Assembly: GCF_000744785.1 (NCBI RefSeq)
Contig: NZ_JQMO01000003.1
Span: 4,774,001-4,838,000, forward strand
Length of the DNA: 64,000 bases
Source: Kitasatospora azatica KCTC 9699
Lineage (GTDB): Bacteria; Actinomycetota; Actinomycetes; Streptomycetales; Streptomycetaceae
Direction: 5' to 3'
The notes beneath the pieces were generated by a model that had not been told where the DNA came from, ran no database searches, and was given only the letters and a program-made list of their open reading frames with translations. Below, in pieces: positions 8,247 through 16,224 of the stretch. The position numbers were made by a program, and so were the translations under genes. How positions within the stretch are numbered: position 1 is the stretch's first letter; each line of letters starts with the position of its first letter.

Positions 8247-9888
8247 GGATCTCCTCGAAGACTCCGGTCAGCGAGCCCGTCCCGTCGAAGAGCTTGCCCC
8301 CGGTGGTGTCCGCGATGCCCTGCAGTTGCTGCTTGGCGCCCTCGCCGAACAGGATCGGGAAGACCGGCACCGCCTGCCCGGACGGCGGCAGCGCCTTGTA
8401 GAAGGCCGCGAAGTCCTGCGCGCTGGCACCCAGGTTGCTCTCGCCGTCGGTCATCAGCACGATCGAGGTGAACCGGTCGTCCTTGGCGGCCGCCTGCTGC
8501 TTGGCCACCTCCTGGTACGCCGCCTCCAGCGTGCTGTAGATCGCCGTGCCGCCGTCCGCGGCCAGGCTCTGCACGTCCGCGTTGATCGCGGCCAGCTCGG
8601 CTTCCGGTGCGGTGGCCGGGACTTGGTGCGTGCGCTGCCACTTCACCACGTCCGCGAACGACATCAGGGTGACCTCCTCACGGTCCCGGAAGCGGTTCAC
8701 CGCGCGGGTGTCACTGGCCCCCGTGAGGATCCCCAGCGCCTGCTTGAGCGAGGTCAGCCGGTCGCCCTCCATCGACCCCGAGGTGTCCAGCACGTACACC
8801 GTCCGGGACGGCCGGCGCAGCTCGTTCTGGTAGGCCGCCAGCAGCGCGTCGGCCACCGACCGGCTGCCGGGGAACGGCAGTTCGGGCCGTCGGTCGGCGC
8901 CGAGGCCGGGCCCGGGGGTGACCCCGGCGACCACGGGGCGGCGCTCGGTGGTGTCGGAGATCCTGCGCTGCACGTCCTCGCGCAGCAGGTAGGCGCTCAG
9001 CCGGTTGAACGCGTCCTTGGCCGGCGCGGCGGCCGAACTGAGCAGGGTGAGCGGGTAGTCGGCGGAGACCACGCCGTCGGTCGGGCGCAGCACGGTGAGT
9101 TGGGCATCGCCCGGCAGCGTCCGGTTGAGCGAGAGCAGCACCGACTCGTAGTTGACCAGCGCCCCCACCGACTGCCCCGAACCGCCCTGCGCGGTGCGCT
9201 GGTAGGCCTGCGCCAGCCAACCGGAGGAGCCGGAGGTCAGCTTCTGGCCGCTGAAGAAGGTCCGCAGCGCGGGCGAGGCCTTCGCCACATCGGCCTCGGT
9301 GAGCGCGGCCTGCGCGCCGGAGAACGCCGAGGCGAGCCCGATCAGCGCGGAGAGACCGGAGTTGGAACGCGACGGGTCGGACATCCCGAAGCTCAGCTTG
9401 CCCTGGTTGACCGCGTCGCCGACCTGCGCCCAGCTCACCTTCGCCGGATCCCAGTGCAGGTCCGCCAGCACCGAGGAACGCACCCCCAGCGCCACCGGCG
9501 ACACCATCACCGGCGTCTCCGAGAGCAACTTGCCGCCGGCCGCCTGGTCCAGCCGCAGATACCGGTTGGACGGGAACCAGAGCGCGTCGTACGCCCCGTC
9601 GGCCTTGCCCGAGCTGACCGTGTCGGCGCCGTCCAGCGTGCCGGTGTAGGTGAACTGGACGGTGACCCCGGTGGCCTTCTTGGCCTCGTCCAACACCGGC
9701 TGCATGTCCTGGAGTTCACTTCCCGCGAGGACCCGCAGGGTGGTGGCGGCGCCGGAGGCGGGCGCACTCTGGGCGGCGGCGCCGGGGGAGGACGGGGCGG
9801 CGGGCGCGGGCTTGGGGGAGGAGGTGCAGGCGGTGGCGGCGGCGAGCAGCAGGGTGAGGGCGGCGCGGCGAATGGTGCGGGCGCTCAT
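8233..9888 (-). CDS. Lipoprotein with solute-binding-like and VWA domains
   Basis: A 551-residue exported protein. Residues 1-21 form a signal peptide with a lipobox-like LAAATAC. Residues about 50-310 resemble extracellular solute-binding proteins of the molybdate/SBP_bac_11 kind. Residues about 360-551 form a von Willebrand A domain whose metal (MIDAS) motif is intact (D368, S370, S372 in LDTSGSMEGD), followed by LMTDGESN. The combination is known in actinobacteria, sometimes near TelA/TerD-type genes. The ligand is unknown. The start overlaps the upstream gene's stop by one base (TGATG), so it is part of a tight three-gene operon. Confidence 0.88.
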   Translation of the reverse strand: MSARTIRRAALTLLLAAATACTSSPKPAPAAPSSPGAAAQSAPASGAATTLRVLAGSELQDMQPVLDEAKKATGVTVQFTYTGTLDGADTVSSGKADGAYDALWFPSNRYLRLDQAAGGKLLSETPVMVSPVALGVRSSVLADLHWDPAKVSWAQVGDAVNQGKLSFGMSDPSRSNSGLSALIGLASAFSGAQAALTEADVAKASPALRTFFSGQKLTSGSSGWLAQAYQRTAQGGSGQSVGALVNYESVLLSLNRTLPGDAQLTVLRPTDGVVSADYPLTLLSSAAAPAKDAFNRLSAYLLREDVQRRISDTTERRPVVAGVTPGPGLGADRRPELPFPGSRSVADALLAAYQNELRRPSRTVYVLDTSGSMEGDRLTSLKQALGILTGASDTRAVNRFRDREEVTLMSFADVVKWQRTHQVPATAPEAELAAINADVQSLAADGGTAIYSTLEAAYQEVAKQQAAAKDDRFTSIVLMTDGESNLGASAQDFAAFYKALPPSGQAVPVFPILFGEGAKQQLQGIADTTGGKLFDGTGSLTGVFEEIRGYQ

Positions 9889-10979
9889 CAGTTGGTCCGT
9901 CCAGTCATGGCGACATTGATCAGTTCCCGCAGGTTGTCGGTGGACGGCGGTACGGCCTGGGCCACCTTCAACTGGGTCACGTCCGCGACGAACCGCTTCT
10001 CGGTGCCGCCCATCGCCTTCCCGAAGGCCGCCGGGTCGCCGGACGGCCGGAAGCCGAACTGGGCCTCCAGGGTGGTCAGCGTCGGGTCCTCCTGCAGAGC
10101 CTGGGAGAACGACTTCGCCGAGTCCGTCAACTCGACGATCGTGTGGTCACTCTGGATACCGGTATCCGGGTAGAGCACCATGACATCGCTGGGCAGCTTG
10201 CCGTTCCTGGCCCGCTCGGCGGCCTCCGACTCGTAGGTCCAGATCAGCGGGTTGCCCACACCCGCGATGAAGTCCTTGAAGAGCTGATCACTACTGGCGT
10301 GCTGCGAACCCTGACGGGCCATCAGATCGTGCAGTTCCGCTCCAACCCGGTCGGCATCGGCCGTCGTCGAAACCACCTGGTTCTTGTTGCGGAGGTAGGC
10401 CATGGTCGCCAGATAGAGCGCGGCGGAGGAGGAGGTCTGCGGGTTCGTGGTGGAGACGAAGATCTGGCCGCGCAGCGCGGGGTGCTTCTGGTCGCCCGTG
10501 TCCAGGCCTTGCCAGGTCTGGGTGCCGGTGGCCAGGTCCAGGTAGTAACTGGTCTTGAAAGTCAAGATGCCGTTGGAGTCGGAGGCGAGACCGACCTGCT
10601 TCATCAGGTCGACCGCGTCCGAGCGGGCGAGCACCACCAGTGGCGAGTAGAACGGTCGGGCCGGCACAGTGGTGATCTTGGTCTTGATGGCGGCGGCCGC
10701 CACCGAGCTGGCAGGGAAGGCGAAGTCGTAGCTGCCGTTCTCCGTGTCCGTGGCCATCTGCCAGGAGCCGGCGTGATCCACATGGACCGTGAGCCCCTTG
10801 GCGGTCAGTGCCCGCTGGACGTCCCGGTTGTCGAAGAAATCGCTCTTCTCCGAGCCGATCAGCCCGCGCAGGGTGATCGAGGTGTCCTTTCCGGGCGGTC
10901 TGCAGCAGTTCTGCTCGATGATCACCGCCACCCCCGCTACCAACCCCAGCGCCACCACAACTCCCACCAGGCGCTTCAT
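9888..10979 (-). CDS. Membrane-anchored solute-binding-like protein
   Basis: A 363-residue protein with an N-terminal signal anchor (VVVALGLVAGVAVII) followed by a bare NCC and then a periplasmic-binding-protein-like fold (LRGLIGSEKSDFF, YDFAFPASS, PLVVLARSD, ISTTNPQTSSS-like stretch, LIWTYESE). No permease or ATPase gene is near, so it is probably not an ordinary importer component. ATG was chosen over a TTG one codon earlier because GGGGGATGG lies at a reasonable distance. It is the first gene of the operon and is coupled to the VWA lipoprotein by a one-base overlap. Confidence 0.83.
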   Translation of the reverse strand: MKRLVGVVVALGLVAGVAVIIEQNCCRPPGKDTSITLRGLIGSEKSDFFDNRDVQRALTAKGLTVHVDHAGSWQMATDTENGSYDFAFPASSVAAAAIKTKITTVPARPFYSPLVVLARSDAVDLMKQVGLASDSNGILTFKTSYYLDLATGTQTWQGLDTGDQKHPALRGQIFVSTTNPQTSSSAALYLATMAYLRNKNQVVSTTADADRVGAELHDLMARQGSQHASSDQLFKDFIAGVGNPLIWTYESEAAERARNGKLPSDVMVLYPDTGIQSDHTIVELTDSAKSFSQALQEDPTLTTLEAQFGFRPSGDPAAFGKAMGGTEKRFVADVTQLKVAQAVPPSTDNLRELINVAMTGRTN

Positions 10980-11244
10980 CAACGCACCATCCCCCGCCGC
11001 GTGCGATTCGTCATCGGATCCAGAGCCTCCCGCCGGGCGCCGAGCGGGACCCGACCCCCCGGTGAACCAGGGGTGAACAGGCTTTCACGGATCGGCATCA
11101 GCTGAAGGTCCGTTCGGTCAACTGGGCAGTCGTGCAGGCGCTGTCAGCTTGCGTCAGAGAGTTCAACGAAGCTTCCGGTACTGGTCACATGACTGTCCGT
11201 CGGAACGTCGTTGTTACGCACGGGTAATGCATACGCTCGGAGTT

Positions 11245-12672
11245 ATGCGCCGAGCAAAAATCGTCTGTACTCTCGGGCCCGCCGCCGACTCGTACGACCA
11301 GATCAAGGCCCTGGTCGACGCCGGCATGGACATCGCCCGATTCAACCTGAGCCACGGCTCCCACGCCGAGCACGAGGAACGGTACCGCCGCGTCCGCAAG
11401 GCCGCCGACGAGACCGGTCGCAGTGTCGGCGTCCTGGTCGACCTTCAAGGTCCGAAGATTCGCCTGGACACTTTCGCCGAGGGGCCGGTACTCCTCGAAC
11501 GCGGCGACGAGTTCACCATCACGGTGGAGGACGTCCCCGGCGACCGGGAGATCTGCGGCACCACCTACAAGGGCCTCGCGGGCGACGTCTCGCGCGGCGA
11601 GCGGATCCTGGTCGACGACGGCCGGGTCTGCCTGGAAGTCACGCAGGTGGACGGGCCGCGGGTCCGCTGCATCGTCATCGAAGGGGGCCTGGTCTCCGAC
11701 CACAAGGGCCTCAACCTGCCCGGAGTCGCCGTCTCGGTGCCCGCGCTCAGCGACAAGGACGTCGCTGACCTGCGTTGGGCGCTGCGGATCGGCGCCGACC
11801 TGATCGCGCTCTCGTTCGTCCGCAGCGGCAAGGACATCGAGGACGTGCACACCGTGATGGCCGAGGAGGGACGTTTCCTCCCGGTGATCGCCAAGGTGGA
11901 GAAGCCGCAGGCGGTGGAGGCTCTGGACTCCATCGTCGACGCGTTCGACGGCATCATGGTCGCCCGCGGCGACCTGGGCGTCGAAATGCCGCTGGAGCAG
12001 GTGCCGTTGGTCCAGAAGCGGGCGATCAAGCTGGCCAAGCGCAACGCCAAGCCGGTGATCGTGGCCACCCAGATGCTCGACTCGATGATCAACGCCTCCC
12101 GGCCGACCCGCGCCGAGGCCTCCGACGTGGCCAACGCCGTGCTGGACGGCACCGACGCGGTGATGCTCTCCGGCGAGACCTCGGTCGGCAAGTACCCGGT
12201 CGAGACCGTCAAGACCATGGGCCGGATCATCGAGGCGGTGGAGGCCGAGGTGCTGGACGCCGGACTGCCGCCGCTGACCATCCGCAACAAGCCGCGCACC
12301 CAGGGCGGCGCGGTGGCCCGCGCGGCCGCCGAGATCGGCGACTTCCTCAACGCGAAGTACCTGATCGCCTTCACCCAGTCCGGCGACACCGCCCGGCGGC
12401 TGACCCGCTACCGCTCGCCCATCCCGGTGCTCGCCTTCACCTACGAGCAGGCCGTGCGCAGCCAACTGTCGCTCACCTGGGGCGTGGAGACCTTCCTCGG
12501 CCCGTTCGTGCCGACCACCGACGAGATGGTCGCCCAGGTGGACGCGCAGCTGCTCAGCCTCGGCCGGTGCGAGCGCGGCGACATCGTGATCATCACCGCC
12601 GGCTCGCCCCCCGGCCTCGCCGGGTCCACCAACCTGGTGCGGGTGCACCACGTCGGGGAGTTGGACAACTGA
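11245..12672 (+). CDS. pyk: Pyruvate kinase
   Basis: A 475-residue cytoplasmic glycolytic enzyme that makes pyruvate and ATP from phosphoenolpyruvate and ADP. It begins MRRAKIVCTLGPA, the usual pyruvate kinase start, and contains the active-site segments RFNLSHGSH, the lysine region VIAKVEKP and the metal-binding signature MVARGDLGVE, followed by the C-terminal effector domain. Length is normal. The ATG is preceded by CTCGGAG; the longer frame starting at 11149 is rejected. Its stop codon lies in a 23-bp duplication and a strong terminator follows. It sits a few genes from pdtaR, as in other Streptomyces. Confidence 0.97.
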   Translation: MRRAKIVCTLGPAADSYDQIKALVDAGMDIARFNLSHGSHAEHEERYRRVRKAADETGRSVGVLVDLQGPKIRLDTFAEGPVLLERGDEFTITVEDVPGDREICGTTYKGLAGDVSRGERILVDDGRVCLEVTQVDGPRVRCIVIEGGLVSDHKGLNLPGVAVSVPALSDKDVADLRWALRIGADLIALSFVRSGKDIEDVHTVMAEEGRFLPVIAKVEKPQAVEALDSIVDAFDGIMVARGDLGVEMPLEQVPLVQKRAIKLAKRNAKPVIVATQMLDSMINASRPTRAEASDVANAVLDGTDAVMLSGETSVGKYPVETVKTMGRIIEAVEAEVLDAGLPPLTIRNKPRTQGGAVARAAAEIGDFLNAKYLIAFTQSGDTARRLTRYRSPIPVLAFTYEQAVRSQLSLTWGVETFLGPFVPTTDEMVAQVDAQLLSLGRCERGDIVIITAGSPPGLAGSTNLVRVHHVGELDN

Positions 12673-12697
12673 CCTACGGGGAGTTGGACAACTGACC
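12655..12697 (+). repeat. 23-bp-period duplication across the pyk stop codon
   Basis: GGGGAGTTGGACAACTGACC occurs at 12655-12674 and again at 12678-12697. The first copy encodes the last residues of pyruvate kinase and its TGA; the second repeats the same codons and stop outside the gene. Confidence 0.92.
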
Positions 12698-12706
12698 CAC
12701 GCGCAC

Positions 12707-12748
12707 GCGGCCGACGCCCGCCCCGCAACCGGGGCGGGCGTCGGCCGC
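12707..12748. terminator. Terminator hairpin between pyk and the glycosyltransferase
   Basis: A perfect 19-bp GC-rich stem (12707-12725 with 12730-12748) with a CAAC loop lies between the two convergent genes and probably works in both directions. Confidence 0.92.
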
Positions 12749-12801
12749 TTGTAAGGGCACGAGAGGTGACGGGTGACCCTTGGCCGTTGCTCGGGGCCCC
12801 G

Positions 12802-13815
12802 TCAGGAGGAGGCCCGACCGGTCACCGCCGTCCGCGCGATCTGGGTCAGCTTCGCCACCTCGAACGCGCTGTACGCGCCGCCCGCGAGCAGCGAGAACTT
12901 CACGCCCTCACGCCCGGCCGGGCGGCGGAAACCCTCCGGCAGCCGCCGCCGGTAGTGCTCGGCCGCCCGGTGGAAGAACTGCGGACGCTCAGCCCGACTG
13001 ACACAGCCCGCCAGATCCAGCACGAACAAGTAGTGCCGGATCATCCGCCCGAACAGGAAAGGCCGCGCCGCCTCCGGCCCGCCCATCGCGGCCAGCAGCT
13101 CGAAACTGCGCTCGTACTGGTCGAACAGGTCGAACTCGCTGTCGCCCGGCGAACCGGCCGGATGCACCGTCTGCCGCCGCCGCAACTGCACCAACTCCTG
13201 GTTCAGCACCGCGATCCGCCGCGCCGCCAGCAGCGCCTGGTGAACCAGCGGCACCTCCTCGTACCGCCCGTCCGGGAACGCCAGCTCGGCGCTCGACCAG
13301 AGCCGACGACTGATCAACCGGTCCCAGGCCAGCGCCGGCGCCCCGAACAACTCCGGATGCTCCGACGGTCCGAACACCGCCGACCCCGCCTGCGCCAGCA
13401 ACGCCTCCGCGGCCCCCGCCCACACCCGACCCGCATGCAGCCGGGTGTGCCCGAAGAGCAGCAACTCGGGCCGCTCGGCCTCGTCGAAGTCCCGCAACCG
13501 GTCCAGGATCGCCAGGAACGCACCAGGGGTGAGCAGGTGGTCGCTGTCCAGGAAGAGCAAGTACTGCCCGGTGGCCCGCGCCGCCCCCGCGTTCCGCGCC
13601 CGCCCGACCCCCACCGAGGCGTTCAACCGCAACACCGACACCCGCGGATCCGCAGCCGCCTGCGGGATCTCCGCCGGACAGTCCGGCGACTGATCCGCGA
13701 CCACGATCACCTCGAAACCCCCGAACGACTGGTCGAGGATCGACTCCAGGCAGTCGGAGAGCTGTCTGTGCTGGTCATAGGCGGGAACGATGACGGAAAT
13801 GAGCGGCTGCGGCAT
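12802..13815 (-). CDS. Family 2 glycosyltransferase
   Basis: A 337-residue GT-A fold glycosyltransferase, cytoplasmic, adding a sugar from a nucleotide donor to an unknown acceptor. The N-terminal ISVIVPAYDQ strand, VIVVAD segment, GVGRARNAGA and the metal-binding D90-S-D92 in LLFLDSD are clear. No membrane segment is seen. The ATG at MPQPLISVIVP is preferred over an upstream ATG because the fold begins right there; no strong ribosome site is visible. It converges on pyk. The acceptor could be a cell-surface glycan or secondary metabolite, which context does not resolve. Confidence 0.85.
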   Translation of the reverse strand: MPQPLISVIVPAYDQHRQLSDCLESILDQSFGGFEVIVVADQSPDCPAEIPQAAADPRVSVLRLNASVGVGRARNAGAARATGQYLLFLDSDHLLTPGAFLAILDRLRDFDEAERPELLLFGHTRLHAGRVWAGAAEALLAQAGSAVFGPSEHPELFGAPALAWDRLISRRLWSSAELAFPDGRYEEVPLVHQALLAARRIAVLNQELVQLRRRQTVHPAGSPGDSEFDLFDQYERSFELLAAMGGPEAARPFLFGRMIRHYLFVLDLAGCVSRAERPQFFHRAAEHYRRRLPEGFRRPAGREGVKFSLLAGGAYSAFEVAKLTQIARTAVTGRASS

Positions 13816-13999
13816 GAGGCCAGAAGGTAGGTCTCGGTCAGGGCCATGGCAAGCGGCGCAGACGGACAATCCAGGCAAAGCAGTTGGAACTCCCCGGAGT
13901 GCTCACGCTCTCCTCACCTGACATCCCGATCTCCCACCACGGCGGCCGCCACGGGCCAGGCGGGCGCGCAGCACGGCCACGCCCTGACCGGCCGCGACC

Positions 14000-14257
14000 T
14001 CACCGCACGGCCGCCGGCAACTCGCGCAGCCGGCTGACCGGCGACAGCGCCAGCGGCACCAGCATCAGCGCCGAACCGGCGGCCACCGCGATGAGCGCCG
14101 CGCGCGGGCCGACCGCGTCGCCCAGCACGCCGCCGAGCAGGCCGCCCAGCGATCCGCCACCGAACAGCACGGTGCGGAAAGCAGCGTTCATCCGGCCCAT
14201 CAGAGCGGGCGGGGTAACGGTCTGGCGCAGGCTCAGGACCACCACGTTGGAGACGCC
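14000..14257 (-). pseudogene. MFS transporter, 3' fragment
   Basis: About 85 residues from the C-terminal end of an MFS exporter remain: NVVVLSLRQTVTPPALMGRM, then GGLLGGVLGD and a hydrophobic last helix, ending in a normal stop. The 5' three-quarters of the gene are missing. Upstream the reading frame meets a stop within 20 codons, and the homology ends near 14250 exactly where a CGNR gene fragment begins on the other strand. No start with a ribosome site is present. The fragment is a dead remnant. Confidence 0.82.
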
Positions 14258-14638
14258 CCCCTGCGGGGCGCACTACGCGCGCTGCTGACGGCGACCGTCG
14301 AAGGAGCCGCCGCTGCGCCCGAGGACCTCACGGTGCTCAACGCGGCGTCCGCAGCCGCGCCCGGATGGGTGGAACTGACGGCCGATGTGGCACCGGTCGA
14401 GCACTGCACGGTGACGGGCCAGGAAGCGCGGCTCGCGGCCATCGCGCGCGACGCGATCTCCCTGCTGGCCGGGCCGCGAAGGGCGCAACTGCGGGCCTGC
14501 CAGGGCCCAGGGTGCATCCAGTTCTTCGTGAAGGACCACCCCAGGCGCGAATGGTGCTCGGCCGGCTGTGGGAACCGGGCCCGGGCAGCCCGGCACTACC
14601 GGCGAGTGCGGGACGGGGCGGGGGAGGGGGAGGGGTAG
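14252..14638 (+). pseudogene. CGNR zinc finger regulator, 3' fragment
   Basis: The open frame reads DAPLRGALRALLTATVEGA and ends with a complete CGNR zinc finger: CQGPGC, then WCSAGCGNRARAARHYRR. Full proteins of this family have an N-terminal domain of roughly 80-100 residues that is lacking here. No credible start or ribosome site precedes it; the first GTG is internal. Its broken end abuts the broken end of the MFS fragment, so both likely lost their 5' parts and shared promoter in one deletion. Confidence 0.8.
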
Positions 14639-14641
14639 CGG

Positions 14642-15214
14642 TTAGTGCTTGGGGCCGATGTGGCGGTCGAGCAGGGCGACGCAGTCGCGGCGGGCGATGG
14701 AGATGTTGGTAACGCCGTTTGTGCGTCGCACGGATTTCCAGCTCACTCCGACTGAGTCAAGCGCGCGGGTGAAGATGCCGATGATGTCGGTGGACGTGTT
14801 GGTGAGGAAGGAGCGGGGGTACTCGTAGCGCTTGGCCGTGCCGTTGACGGTGCGCGTGCTTCGGGTGCCCGCACCGGGCACCGCGCGCATGGCCTGCGCA
14901 CAGAGCTCGATGAGCCCGGGCCAGGCATTGCCGCACGCGATGCGCAGCGCGTAGACGGACTTGCGGCCCTCGCTGAGACAGCCGTCGCCCAGGTAGAGGC
15001 CGAGCAGGTAGCTGTAGTCCGCAGACGGCCGGTCGGCGGCGAGGCCGCTGGGTGTCAGGGGGCACTCGGCGGTCATGCGGGGGCTGGGGGTGGCGCCGAG
15101 GGCCCACTCGCGGATCGAGAAGCGGGAGATTCCAGCGGCCCGGCTGACTTCGCTGAAGGTGAGGCCCGAGCGGTGGAGGGCTATCGCGCGGGCTCGGGTT
15201 GCCTGGTCGTACAT
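14642..15214 (-). CDS. HTH / LAGLIDADG-like protein, short form
   Basis: A 190-residue protein. Residues about 1-35 are a helix-turn-helix of the kind found at the start of such proteins (SEVSRAAGISRFSIREWALG). Residues about 70-85 carry a LAGLIDADG-type motif (YLLGLYLGDGCL), followed by YALRIACGNAWPGL and a C-terminal segment NISIARRDCVALLDRHIGPK. From memory, full relatives are about 60-70 residues longer and hold a second motif like RGLIHSDG between these parts; that middle piece is absent here. The gene lies downstream of a tRNA on the same strand. It may be a domesticated or decaying homing-type protein; activity is doubtful. Confidence 0.7.
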   Translation of the reverse strand: MYDQATRARAIALHRSGLTFSEVSRAAGISRFSIREWALGATPSPRMTAECPLTPSGLAADRPSADYSYLLGLYLGDGCLSEGRKSVYALRIACGNAWPGLIELCAQAMRAVPGAGTRSTRTVNGTAKRYEYPRSFLTNTSTDIIGIFTRALDSVGVSWKSVRRTNGVTNISIARRDCVALLDRHIGPKH

Positions 15215-15334
15215 GCGACGAAAATTCGCAGAGAAACGGCCGACCGGCAGTGGGGATTGAGAGGAATCACCCGTACGTGCGATGGTCGACAGCCGTTGGG
15301 TCAGTACAGGCTGCCTTCGAAATGAAGGAAAAGT

Positions 15335-15408
15335 GCCCCGAGTGGGACTCGAACCCACACTGTAAGGTGTTTGAGACCTTCGCCTGCTGCCAATTGGGCT
15401 ATCGGGGC
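15335..15408 (-). tRNA. tRNA-Leu (anticodon CAA), class I-like fold
   Basis: The 74-nt sequence folds with a 7-bp acceptor stem (GCCCCGA/TCGGGGC), a 3-bp D stem with AATTGGCAG loop sequence typical of Leu tRNAs, a 5-bp anticodon stem (AAGGT/ACCTT) with loop CTCAAAC, and a 5-bp T stem with TTCGAGT loop. The anticodon is CAA, reading UUG (Leu), and the discriminator base is A. CCA is not encoded. The variable loop is only about five bases, whereas leucine tRNAs normally have a long arm. That makes the identity unusual. Confidence 0.8.
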
Positions 15409-15435
15409 CTAGCAATCGAAGGTGGACTCCCCTCC

Positions 15436-15445
15436 GAGTTAACTC
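15436..15445. promoter_or_regulatory. Palindrome between tRNA-Leu and pdtaR
   Basis: GAGTTAACTC is a perfect 10-bp palindrome, AT-rich for this genome, in the roughly 95-bp spacer between the divergent tRNA and pdtaR. It lies upstream of both and could be an operator or part of a promoter; nothing further supports this. Confidence 0.3.
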
Positions 15446-15503
15446 AAACATACAGGGTCTGGGTACTCTCGTGCATGCAGCCCCCGCCGGAACGAGGAGT
15501 CAC

Positions 15504-16151
15504 GTGAGCACCGCCGACGAGCAGCCCCAGGCGCTTGAGACCGACTCGCCCCAGATCACCCGAATTGTCATCGCCGAGGACGAGGCCCTGATTCGGCTCG
15601 ACCTGAAGGAGATGCTCGAGGAGGAGGGCTACACCGTGGTCGGTGAGGCCGGGGACGGGGAGACGGCGGTGAGGTTGGTGGAGGAGCTGAAGCCCGATCT
15701 GGCGATCCTCGACGTCAAGATGCCGATCCTGGACGGGCTCTCCGCGGCTGAGCGGATCCATGAGGCGCACCTGGCGCCGGTGCTGATGCTGACCGCGTTC
15801 TCGCAGCGGGAGCTGGTGGACCGGGCGCGGGACGCGGGCGCGATGGCGTACATCGTGAAGCCGTTCTCGAAGAGCGACCTGGTGCCGGCGATCGAGATGG
15901 CGGTGTCGCGGTACACGGAGATGCGGACGCTGGAGGAGGAGATCGCGGATCTCACCCAGCGGCTGGAGACGCGCAAGCTGGTGGACCGGGCGAAGAGCGT
16001 GCTGCAGACGAAGTTCGGGCTCACCGAGCCTGCCGCGTTCCGCTGGATCCAGAAGACCTCGATGGACCGTCGGATGACGATGGCGGCCGTTGCGGAGGCT
16101 GTGATCGAGGAGGGCGAGGCGCAGGACCGCAAGAAGGCCGAGGACCAGTAG
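15504..16151 (+). CDS. pdtaR: ANTAR-domain response regulator
   Basis: A 215-residue two-component response regulator that acts on RNA rather than DNA. The receiver domain (residues about 18-135) keeps the acidic pocket (E25, D26), the phosphorylated Asp D70 in LAILDVKMP and the Lys in IVKPFSKSDL. A coiled linker leads to the C-terminal ANTAR domain (about 150-205; LETRKLVDRAKSVLQTKFG), which binds paired stem-loops in mRNA leaders to prevent termination. The GTG start follows GAGGAG. The cognate kinase is not in the window. It sits next to pyk and the liv operon, as in other streptomycetes. Confidence 0.93.
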   Translation: MSTADEQPQALETDSPQITRIVIAEDEALIRLDLKEMLEEEGYTVVGEAGDGETAVRLVEELKPDLAILDVKMPILDGLSAAERIHEAHLAPVLMLTAFSQRELVDRARDAGAMAYIVKPFSKSDLVPAIEMAVSRYTEMRTLEEEIADLTQRLETRKLVDRAKSVLQTKFGLTEPAAFRWIQKTSMDRRMTMAAVAEAVIEEGEAQDRKKAEDQ

Positions 16152-16170
16152 GTAGCAGGCAGGACAGCGC

Positions 16171-16206
16171 AGAGGGCCGGTCACGCGGATGCGTGACCGG
16201 CCCTCT
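16171..16206. terminator. Terminator hairpin between pdtaR and livF
   Basis: A perfect 16-bp stem (16171-16186 with 16191-16206) and GGAT loop lie between convergent genes; likely bidirectional. Confidence 0.92.
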
Positions 16207-16224
16207 TGCGTTCTGCGAAGGCCC

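Noticed and set aside
14642-15408. An integrated element bounded by the tRNA.
   Set aside because: No integrase, excision gene or repeat of the tRNA 3' end was found in the window.
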